Source: Siphonodentalium dalli (Eukaryota > Mollusca > Scaphopoda > Gadilida > Siphonodentaliidae). From it: 64,000 nucleotides of DNA. The stretch is from the NCBI GenBank assembly GCA_032622095.1, contig CP136064.1:143239954-143303953 (forward strand), written 5' to 3'. This document shows positions 54,901 through 64,000 of the stretch, piece after piece; position 1 is the first letter of the stretch; each line of letters opens with the position of its first letter. A program made the translations under genes and the position numbers. The notes under the pieces are model-generated. The model was not told where the DNA came from. It was given only the letters and a program-made list of their open reading frames with translations, and searched no databases.

Positions 54901-56170
54901 ATGTTACTCATTGCTGATAAGTACCAGCATGATGAAGTCATGTTATCGGTGGTTAAATGTCTAACGAAATTGTCTACGAGTGGATAGGCCTTATCCAATA
55001 TAAAATATGGCAGAAACTTATTATTTCTTCGTCTCTTGACGAAATGGATGATCATCATAACAAAACGCTCAATAGATGTATTAATATATTGCGACAGCGA
55101 CGTGAAACCTGAACTGCAGGTGTGAAATAAAATGATATGGAAGTGAGGGCATAAACCTGTGAATTAACTCGTCAACCACCCATGACTATAGTACGTTGGT
55201 GGGAAATTGATTTAAACTATCGGTTGCAACTGCGAATAGTTCATAAAATGAGTATTTGCAACGAACATGTAACCGTTTATTGTTATCTAAATGTTCAGAG
55301 TTGAGAAGTACTAAACAAATACGAATTAGAACTGCTTATGTAAACACCCATTTCCGTGCGGGGTGGCATCCCGAGGAAATGTAGAGAAAACAGTTTTAGT
55401 TCGGTCTAAATTGCTGGTGATTATTGTCCGTTATTACATTGGAACATCGCTTCTTTGAACGTAGAAACCAACTCCCATGGTAAGCAGTTGACGACATTAG
55501 CGGGGTAATGTGAACACAGTTGGCCAACATTTTCGTATAAACAAAATATCCGCAATTATTGTAGGTCCGTTATCTCCAGACGGTTTACGATTGCGGGTCT
55601 AATGTGCTACTAGCATGGAAAAACTCCTTTATTTATTGATAATTGAATATATAACTATTAGTGCATACACTGCATAGGCATGTTTTAATCGGCATTGTGG
55701 CTTCCATTATTGCTATACTAATGTGAATGTTTGCAGTTGTAGCATCGTGTAGCAGAACATTGACATATATACCATCAAATGATTGGATGTCAGTTTGAAA
55801 TTCGGTCCTAATTAGGCAATTTGACATTATATGATGTTGTTATTTTCGAGAAATTAATGAACAGTTACTATCTTAATGTCCCTAGTTTCTTCAGATACGG
55901 ATCATGTTGCACACAATGACATATATGTACGAACAAAAAAGCTACAACAGTCATACCATGTGATTTTATTGCAACTCAGAAGTTGGTCGTTTTACCGGAA
56001 CAGTTCTGTTTATTTTGGCGACCATTTTGGTCTTCATCATCGGTTTTACGTCGCCAATTGCCTTATACTTATTAGGATACAGACTCCATCCAAGACAAGT
56101 CCATATTACATAAGGCACTCGCGATGATCTAGTCCGGTTACCATACATCTGGTGTATAGAGTGTCAATAT
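51986..56170. other. Interior of the long-TIR element, no gene recognised
   Basis: 4.2 kb of AT-rich sequence. Two short coding-like patches on the minus strand (about 53200-53315 with CDGESCDTYSVRPTF; about 54000-54090 with CVIVEYRTVATCNDGTWFDC) might be exon scraps but lack convincing splice sites. There is no sign of a DDE catalytic region. Confidence 0.45.
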
Positions 56171-56895
56171 AAAAATTGGCGGCCATCTTGGACGCCATCT
56201 TGGATTTTATTACCTTCCTAATCTAGGATTTGAACGATGTTTTACATTATCAGTGTCGCCGTACGATTCTACACAACATGAAAAGTTAAACTGTGCATTG
56301 TCAATTTATTTGGTGGACACAAACTGCATGGGCACATATATGTGGTTATTTGTGAAATTGGGGGGAGGGTTAAGTTTTTGTCTATTATGTCAATACTTGG
56401 AAAGATATAATGTAAGTATGAACATCATTATATAGGGGGTACCCTTCCATTTCCAAAAATATATAACTTGGAAGAATTCGACAGATATGCTATCTTTGCA
56501 CAGAGTTGACGCACAACACTTTGTCTGAATCGCCATGAATGTTTGACGCGTCACGCTACATATTTTACCATGACGTCACGAAATCAGAACGAAAGCATGA
56601 AAACGATGTTGAATCTGATTAAGTGTCTATATTCGTTCCATAATTTGCAAATATGTTTACAATCTTTCCGACGTTGATGCCCTGTTAACCAGTTGGCTAA
56701 TGCCTGTTAACCTCTGAAAATATGTCATTTTTTAGGTAGGGTACCCTATGAAACATAGTGAAAAGTTATATTTTGTCACCTATCTCGGCTCGGCGCCCTC
56801 TGAATTCGAAAACTAGAGTAATTTTCCCATAAGAAAATGATGGTCGCATAAATTCCCCCGATGTGCGACGATCACCCCCCAGCACAGCCTAGACT
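56171..56895 (-). repeat. Right terminal inverted repeat
   Basis: Inverse copy of the left arm; see the element entry. Confidence 0.85.
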
Positions 56896-57060
56896 ATATC
56901 AGAAGGCTTATATACTATCTATGATACCCAATAAAACAACTCAACAAGACACCAGACCTCAGTAATAAAGAAACCTCTTGGGTCATTTGCTTGGCTGTAG
57001 ACAGATGTCTTGATCGGAATGTCAAAAGTTAAATCAACAACAAGGTATTATTTTCATTCT
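56896..57060. other. Short non-coding spacer
   Basis: Nothing recognised. Confidence 0.3.
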
Positions 57061-57063
57061 GGT

Positions 57064-57313
57064 ATTAGAAACCCAAGAATCAATGTCTGGAGGGAAAATT
57101 GATTACAGTCCAGAGAAAGACCTTGTATGTCATCCTATGATATTAGTACCTAAGGCTTCCTCCAAACAAGGCGCACCAGTCCACTACATAAACCACAAGT
57201 GGAATTCTGTTGAACATAATGTAAAGGGTAAACAAGCTGATCTAAAATCAAGGGTCAGATGTACGTTTGGCCAAAATATGGCTGAAATCATTGAAATCAT
57301 CACTGTTGTATGA
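57064..57313 (+). CDS. Coding-like exon, unidentified
   Basis: After a possible acceptor (TTTTCATTCTGGTATTAG) an open frame of about 80 codons runs to a stop at 57311-57313. It includes KIDYSPEKDLVCHPMILVPK, GAPVHYINHKWNSVEHNVKG and RVRCTFGQNMAEIIEIITVV. Composition (balanced Cys, His, Trp, Pro) is that of a folded protein, unlike the surrounding AT-rich DNA. It may be a last exon or a retro-copy fragment. I do not recognise the family. Confidence 0.4.
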
Positions 57314-58845
57314 GCCAAAAACAACAATGGAAAAAAGAAAAAATGCATAGCAACCAGATTTCAGATGGCTCAGCATTATACATAAAATGTGTTGGTGAAT
57401 TGTTATAGTATGCTGGAGGTGTGGTTTCCTTTAAAAAGCACTTTGGTTTGACAAATGTGGGAAATATATGGGAAAAATAGCATGTCTTTAGGTACCGAGA
57501 ACTTTTAAATAACTAAAAATATTGGACCAAAGAATAGACCATGGTTTGCTATGGTATCTGGTTTACATGAGAGCTAGGAGCCATATTTTGTTCGTAAAAT
57601 GAGCTGCTTTGCCATCAGAGACGGATTCCAAGATGACGACAATCTGCTCTATCAATGGCCGCCATTTCAAAACGTAAGTCAAAATTTATTCTGTTCGTTT
57701 GCGGACTAAAAAGGCAAATATCACAATTTGCGTACACGATCAGCACCCGATCTCCAAGGGGTTATCTGTATAACTATCAGGAGAAGTCATATTAACATTA
57801 TTGACTTCCAATCTAGCTACTTTTATTGAAAAAAAAATAAGAAAACATTTTTGATAGAAAAAATTCAATTTCGCCCATCTATCGAAAATAAGCTGGATAT
57901 CATTGCGACAATATTAAAACGACATCATTCATCTCATAAAAGTATCAAAATTGCACATAGTTAGTAATTTTTATGTTTAGTTTCATTGGTTTTCCAACAT
58001 AATACGAAAATATACGTTTTTTGTGTAAAATACGGGGAACTATATATTGCGGCATACTAAAGTGAGTTATGAAACCATTTCCGGTAATTTCCCGGGAAGT
58101 CCAAACCGAAAGTTGATTTTCTCTTCAAATTTGTGAATTTACGCATTGCATAATGTCCGATCGTTCTCAATGACGACCCATATTTAAGGAAGAGTAATTG
58201 GGAACGTGTCAGCACTGGTGGTACCAACGATCGCATGAATGATTTTGTACTTGTAAGTTTGATAAATTTTCGATGACTCATGAAATATTATTCACTAAAA
58301 TAGAGCCTTTTACTCGGACAAATAATGTCCAGAGAGTGTCACCACATTACACATTGTTAAATACTTAAAACCTTCTTTAAAAATCTAATAAAAAAGAACT
58401 CTCACATCAAATGAAGGAGAAAAAATCTTGACAAACCAAATAGAATTTGTAATCAAGACCGTTGTGGAGTCTGAAATCTAAATGAGAGTCATATAATAAT
58501 GTAAGGCATGTAAGGCATGAATTCAAATAACATCCTCTCCCATACCTGGGATTAAGCTCAAGCCAAATTTTATTGAGAGGTTCATAATCTATTCAAACTA
58601 CTGACACCGATGTGACCCGAGAAATTTTTCTCAGCAGTTCTGTTTGCGAAGCTGAGAAGTCCGCTATTGGTTAAGCAAACAATCATTCTCATACTGTGTT
58701 GTTAATGACTAAGATTTCCAATCAATTGTTTGAGTTATTTTCTCCAAGATATTATTGTCCAGGCGATAATGTAAAATGTCCAGACTTTCCCATCAAGAGA
58801 AAACATGGGATTGCAAAACTGGAATTTGTTTTTGATATAGAACCA
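57314..58845. other. Non-coding, nothing recognised
   Basis: AT-rich sequence; may include the outer part of the DIRS left terminal region (58640-58845). Confidence 0.3.
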
Positions 58846-59299
58846 CTTACCTTTATGTAACATCTTACTTTACGCAGGTTTAACACGCTCATTTCATACT
58901 AGTCTGAACTATAGCATAACACGAGCGATAACTCTTCCCAGAAATATCTCGTTCATTTAATTTTGCAGTGCCCACCAAGCAGGTTATCGCAATTATGTTG
59001 GACTCTGAGATTTGTCACAATTGTCACCGAACAAAGGCAAAGAGGTGCTCTACAATACTAAAAAGGAAAACAAATACAAAATACCAACTTCTCCAAGAAG
59101 AGTTTTCAACTACAATGGAGAGTTATCGCTCGGAAGTCGGGTGCTCTCATCGAATTGCAAAGTTATGGCCGCCTGGTCATTGACATCTCTGGACCATCGC
59201 AAATGAGGTCACCTATCGGGGACATGAAAATCGCAAATAATTGCCCAGTATCCACACCCATCCAATTTCATCCTCACAATGAGGAAAACCTCACAATGT

Positions 59300-60080
59300 G
59301 AGTCAAAGACCACCAAGTTTGGATGAAGATTTGCCTGAAAATGTGGAAGATGTTGGATCAATTCATATTGATGAACATTGTTCCGTTTTTTCGGAAACCA
59401 TTTTCAATGAACGCTCTAAGAGCAAAACATAGGAAGACATCTTCAGGATGATGCATTAGTGAAACCACACCCAAAGAAATTTGGGGCAGACATTGATGCA
59501 GCCCAGAAACTTGTGCTTTCGCAATCATGGAGATCTGACCATCCATGTTCCCTGACTGCATTTGCTGAGCAATCAGCACTAAAATATCCTCTGTCTGCTG
59601 AAGCTGAGGAGTTTTTAAAAATCTCCATGCTAGACAATCTTGTTTATCGATGTCTTAGCTAGACACATGGCAAGAATGTTAAACCACTCTATTTGGAGAT
59701 CTATCACTTGTAAGCCAACCATACAAGATGATAGAAAATCTGGCCTTTCGGGTGTTTTCGGTAACGAACTGGAATCAGAACAAAACACAAAAAGAGCGAA
59801 ATAAAGCTCTTGATGATTTGTTACCGGCTGCCAAGGCATTAAAAGAGGTTTTTCCTACACATACTGATCATGGACCTTTCATGGCCAAGAAACTGTCCTT
59901 CTCCAAACCAAATACTGCTATTGATTGGAAAAGTTCGCAAAACAGGACAGGTGGCAAAACTTTCAAAAAGTCTACCGTTAACACAAATGTCAACAAAAAG
60001 ACTCAAACTTTTTGGACCCCTCTCAAGAATGTCTATACCGGTGCCAGAAACAAGGGTTATCAAAACAAGAAAAGATGACT
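59300..60080 (+). pseudogene. DIRS gag-like ORF1 remnant
   Basis: Coding pieces: KKFGADIDAAQKLVLSQSWR with EEFLKISMLDNLVYRC (59459-59662), then LAFRVFSVTNWNQNKTQKER and FWTPLKNVYTGARNKGYQNK (59728-60078). A basic end and position before the reverse transcriptase fit ORF1. Stops and a frameshift separate the parts. Confidence 0.45.
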
Positions 60081-60119
60081 CAGTGAGTATATGCAAACAT
60101 TTTCACCAATCTCTTTGTC

Positions 60120-61330
60120 CCAGTGTGCAGATCGGGGGGGGGGGGGGAGGAAGTTTCTCCAATTACCTAGCTCAATGGGAAGAAATTACCAACGATGCTT
60201 GGACCCCAGACATAATTCGTCAGGGCTACAAATTGAATTTTCAAACACTACACCCCTTTTCCAAGGTTTAAAAATGACCGTGGTATGTGGCATCCAAAAC
60301 GATGTTCTCAATTTGGAAATCAAAAATATTTTGGCACAATATTTTTGAGAAAGTACCTCCACATCATATCCATTCAGGTTTTACCAGTACACTTTTCCTG
60401 GTTCCAAAGAAAAACCAGGAACTGCGTCCTGTGATAAATCTTCATTCTCTCTACAATTTCATTCGTGATGAACTTTTCAAGATGGACACTTTTCAAAGAC
60501 CATCGAATTAGTAAAACTGCACGACTTAGGATTTACCACAGAAATTCGCCACACATATTTCCACATCAAGATTTGGCCCGATAATAGGAAATATCTGCGT
60601 TTTGTGTCAACACCCAGGCATATTAGTGGAAAGTTTTTTGCTTTAATGCAAAAAGTGCCCTGAGAGTTTACACCAAAAAAATGTGTTGTGTGTAGCAGCT
60701 CATCTCCGTCAGATGGGTATCTATCTACCTGATCATTTTCATAGACGATTAGTTCCTAATGAATCGGAATTACCTCGCTCTACTCAAAGACCAAGAGCTT
60801 TAGTTCGACACTTTGACAAAATTGGGGTTTGCAATAAACTTTGACAATTCAAATCTAGGGGCAAATCTAGGGGCAAAATTTCAGACTCAGGGTCTCGTAT
60901 CGCCATCCGCAGAACGAATACAAGGCCTTCAACTGGCAGCTCAGTCCCTATTAACGTGCACACATACAGCCCGGGATTACCTCCATTTTCTGGGACAAAT
61001 TGCTTCGTATTTGGAGCTCATACCTCTAGCCAGATTGTACATGCAGCCCATTCAGACTCATCTTTCAACAAATTGGTCTCAACGACATCATAAATATGAT
61101 CAGCTTAAACCCATATTCTCCGGAACTCGGTCAACACCTGCAATGGTGATTACAACAATTCTCAGGGTCGATCCTTTCTACTATGCGCCCTTCTGCTATG
61201 ATCACAACAGAAGCCAGCACGAAAGGGTGGGGAGGTCATTTTGCAAATCAGAGTGTTTAAGGTTTTGGTCCTCTACCGATACCTCCCTCCACATCAACAA
61301 TTTGGAGCTGAAACTGTTATTCTGACACTG
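60120..61330 (+). pseudogene. DIRS reverse transcriptase / RNase H remnant
   Basis: After a poly-G run (60136-60148), FSNYLAQWEEITNDAW, then GFTSTLFLVPKKNQELRPVI and NLHSLYNFIRDELFKM form the finger region. TYFHIKIWPDNRKYLRF follows. Near 60740 the catalytic pair appears as FIDD followed by a TAG. The frame 60813-61325 (LGFAINFDNSN, LVSPSAERIQGLQLAAQSLL, HINNLELKLL) gives thumb and RNase H start. At least four frameshifts or stops. Confidence 0.7.
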
Positions 61331-61619
61331 GAACATTTTATAATCCAGTTACGAAACCAGACAAACTCCCAGCAGTTGGATTTTCAAAACAATCTCGTGA
61401 ACTTGAACAGGCACACAACATGACCACAGATGCAAATTTAGGTGGTTCTGTAGCTGGTGTACAGAACAAGAAATTGATCCTGCTCATGCCTCTTTAATTC
61501 ATTATGCAAATTTTCTGGCTGACCTTTTCACTTCGGGTCTCCAATACAGGACAATAAGTTGCTATCGGTCTATGTTGTCATCCTCCCTTCCTCAAGTCGA
61601 AGGTACTCCAACTGGTCTG

Positions 61620-62300
61620 ATTCCTTCCATCATTAGGATGCTTAAAGGTATGTTCAATTCCAGACCTCTGGTCTGAACATTGGTTCAAAGCTGGGATTTA
61701 ACCAAAGTGTTGGTCCTACAGCAACCACCCTTTGAACCTTTGGCTATTGCTCAACTCAAGTTTATCACTTGGAAAGCAGCCTTTCTGGTGGCAATCACTA
61801 CATTTAGACGATGTAGTGACCTCCAATCATTGCCTCTGGGGCAAAGTACCATGAGAATTCAAGCAAAAGGCACTACCTTCATCAGACAGGGTTAATCCAA
61901 CAGGATATCCCATAAAAACCCTCTTTTGTTTCTACCTAGCTATGACAACAAACCATTATTGAACCCTAAATGTACATTACTCCAATACTTGGAGAAAATT
62001 GCACCATACAGGTCGACTGATGGGGGTAATTCACTTTTTATATCCATGAATGAACCACATATAAAAGCTATTTCTGCTCCAACTATTTCTATATAATGAT
62101 CGTCAAAACCATAAATATGGCATATTCTTCTCCTTCCAACTCGGATTCTACAGCACAGATTACGGGACATTCGACAAGCAGTGTTGGTCCTTCCTGGGCA
62201 CTATTTAATGGTGCTACTCTAACCCTTGTTTTGGACAGTGCAGACTGGAGCCAGTCATCCACAATCATCCATTTCTACATTAAGACATGGAGTTCATGTT
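61620..62300 (+). pseudogene. DIRS tyrosine recombinase remnant
   Basis: SWDLTKVLVLQQPPFEPLAI then LKFITWKAAFLVAITTFRRC SDLQSL (61680-61895) is the start of the recombinase core, including the conserved R in FRR-x-SDL. Later frames give KTINMAYSSPSNSDS, ITGHSTSSVGPSWALFNGAT and a Trp-rich end, the H-x-x-R region with the Arg apparently lost (HSTS). No intact frame. Confidence 0.6.
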
Positions 62301-62576
62301 TTGAACTCTTAAGTGAACCACTTTTCTGTGGTTGCTGCATGTATTCTAAGGATTCAAATGTTGTTTGTAATCCAACATTCCGAGGAGAATACCAGTATTG
62401 GATCCTGTGGGACTCAATTGTTTTTAAAGTTGGACACATGTGATAGAACTTTGATGATCCATTTACATTGTACAGTATTGTTGTTGCGAAAGAATAATTG
62501 AACATTCTGAAGAGATGATTCCAACCAAACTTCATCTACCACAATGCCACAAGGGAGCTTTGGGCTCATATGATAT

Positions 62577-63035
62577 CCAATAGAGTGTTACATAAAGGTA
62601 ACTGGTTATATATCAATAAAATAATTATAGATTTGGACCTCCAAGTCCAATTTTTTTTAGATATATATACTAATCTTCATGTGATCAAGGCCTGCCCACC
62701 TCCCCTTCCTTGAGTGTGTCTCTGTGCTTGATTGGCGCAGAGATGAAATGAATAAGATATTACTGGGAGGAGTTATTGCTCGTATTACACTATAGTTCAA
62801 ACCAGTATGAAAGGAAACGAGTGGGTTAACTAAGAGCTCTTTCCATCAATGTATCACATTATTATAATTAAATGATCAAGGAAATATGGGTTGATACAAA
62901 AATCGGACTTGGCACTGAAAGGGTTAATTAAACCTGTGTAAAGTAAGATGGTATCCAATGGAGTGTTACATAAAGGTAAATATATATATATCTCAAAATA
63001 TTTGGACTTGTGGGTCCAAATCTATAAATTTCATT
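62577..63035 (+). repeat. DIRS right terminal region with internal direct duplication
   Basis: CCAATAGAGTGTTACATAAA then GGTAA...ATTTGGACCTCCAAGTCCAA at 62577-62650 recurs at about 62952-63028 (CCAATGGAGTGTTACATAAA, TTTGGACTTGTGGGTCCAAA). It includes the inverse of the left terminal repeat. The structure fits the terminal repeat plus internal complementary region of DIRS elements. Confidence 0.6.
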
Positions 63036-64000
63036 TAAACATGTGTCTCTACTCAACTTCACGTACATGTAAGTCAGCACTGGTTAGTCGATGTTGATTC
63101 ATACTCAGAAGAATCATCTGATAGCTTAGGGGTCATCTCAAAACTAAAATCGGTAAAATGGGCAAAAACACCGATTTTCCCGATTGATAACGCTTTGTGG
63201 AAGTCATTTCTACCGATAAAATACCGATTACAACGTAGAAACCACGTTTTTGAACAACGCGTCGATCGGTGAAATCGGTACCGATTTTTCCGATTACGTC
63301 AATTTGTGACGGTCACAATCGGTACCGAATCTACCGATCAGAACGTACGTTTCAAAATAACGTCGCTAATGATCGCAGCGCCTGAGTAGGCCTACTTCGG
63401 TATCGCCGTAGCCTATTGGTCTAGCAACACATGTTTTTTTATGTATATATTATCAAGTTAATACCGGTACCACGAACGACCATTCATTCATTGTCAAATC
63501 TTTAGACTGGTATATGTGATGTAATTGGTATAAATCATCATGAAATGACAGTCACAATGCTATGCCAAATGTGCAGTTTCAATTAATCATAGCCTGATAA
63601 TGAAGTATTTATATAAGCTAATTACGTATTAGGTATTTTTCGTACGACAAAGACACGCCTATTTTAAGTTTGATCGACAGCTGTTGTTTTAACTAATTGT
63701 TGTAGAGCCAACTCACTCACGTTTTAGTTGGGATAAAAAATAGATCCATGCACTGGTGATTTGTAAATAAATCAAATAGAGAAAAGATATCCTTATACCC
63801 AAACTAAAACATAATAAGTGATTCAAAAGAATAAAATGGTCAATTTAAGCGAGTCACCGGAACATTTTTTAAGAAAATGATGGGGTTCTCCGAAAACGGA
63901 TACCTACTCAGTGCGCATGCCAGGTACCACGAATCTGTTTACGTTTTGACAAACACATGCTTTCGAGTGTCAGTATTACAAGATCCCGCACACGTTATGT
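63036..64000. other. Non-coding; ACCGATT-rich stretch at 63140-63340
   Basis: Many ATCGGT/ACCGAT words in both orientations suggest a decayed small repeat. Nothing else recognised up to the end of the window. Confidence 0.35.

Larger units (their letters stand above)
51252..56895. mobile_element. 5.6-kb element with ~0.73-kb terminal inverted repeats
   Basis: Left arm 51252-51985 begins AGTCTAGGCTGTGCTGGGGGGT. The right arm 56171-56895 is its inverse, ending CCCAGCACAGCCTAGACT. Inner ends meet the CCAAGATGGCGTCCAAGATGG segment on both sides. Arms are mostly alike, with small indels and a 31-bp tandem duplication in the left arm (CATATAGGGCAGAACCATCC). AG...CT ends are compatible with several superfamilies. 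A short TAT or ATAT next to each end is the only hint of target duplication. No transposase was recognised within. Confidence 0.8.
58846..62975 (+). mobile_element. Decayed DIRS-type retrotransposon
   Basis: Gag-like, reverse transcriptase/RNase H and tyrosine recombinase pieces lie in order on the plus strand. They are bracketed by inverted repeats: left 58846-58965 (CACTTACCTTTATGTAACAT, CTTACTTTACGCAGG, TCATACTAGTCTGAACTATA) and right in inverse at 62747-62829 and 62928-62972. Inverted ends plus a tyrosine recombinase instead of a DDE integrase define DIRS elements, which integrate through circular intermediates without target duplications. All genes are broken. Confidence 0.75.

Overview
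The window is eukaryotic genomic DNA, AT-rich and almost gene-free, most likely from a bivalve mollusc. Three things suggest this: a conserved spliced exon, long non-coding stretches, and repeat families that I associate with bivalves (tandem blocks with an 'AAAAAGGGGCATAACTC'-type core, and blocks ending in GACGGACGGACGG runs). The species assignment is inference from memory of such repeats, not a search result.

The clearest host gene signal is one 62-codon exon on the minus strand (2324-2509). It has good splice sites and encodes the start of an SH2 domain like that of RIN/Sprint (Ras and Rab interactor) proteins. Much of the window may therefore be intron or flank of that gene. A few other coding-like islands (23.6, 48.5 and 57.1 kb) are unidentified.

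Mobile DNA fills most of the rest. Layout: 1-1.2 kb, end of a Ty3/mag-type LTR retrotransposon (LTR end, tRNA-Ser primer site, gag, protease scrap). 5.7-7.4 kb, an inverted-repeat element with palindromic minisatellite ends. 9.7 kb, a foldback element. 10.9-23.0 kb, a decayed Polinton/Maverick-like element with a SAP / family-B polymerase / SF1 helicase / HNH gene, a retroviral-type integrase and several unidentified genes. It carries a 462-bp satellite and a hAT insertion, which itself contains another hAT insertion; both have perfect 8-bp target duplications. 23.9-28.4 kb, a 4.5-kb inverted repeat holding two divergent broken copies of one gene. 28.9 kb, a TA-flanked MITE. 30-32 and 45.6-47.1 kb, related dispersed tandem repeats. 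33.2 kb, a pogo/Tigger-like transposase scrap. 37.0-38.7 kb, a hAT-type element interrupted by a non-autonomous Helitron. 39.5-42.1 kb, a young hAT with a nearly intact transposase and a perfect 8-bp duplication. 43.75-44.12 and 49.54-49.68 kb, two near-perfect palindromes. 51.25-56.9 kb, a 5.6-kb element with ~0.73-kb terminal inverted repeats and no recognisable transposase. 58.8-63.0 kb, a decayed DIRS-type retrotransposon with inverted terminal repeats, reverse transcriptase/RNase H and tyrosine recombinase.

The genes do not form one pathway. They are independent mobile elements in different stages of decay, and nesting gives part of their relative order: the Polinton-like element came first, then the hAT at 19.66 kb, then the small hAT derivative at 20.89 kb, whose ends match the hAT at 39.5 kb. 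Nothing looks bacterial. I found no tRNA, rRNA or CRISPR array.
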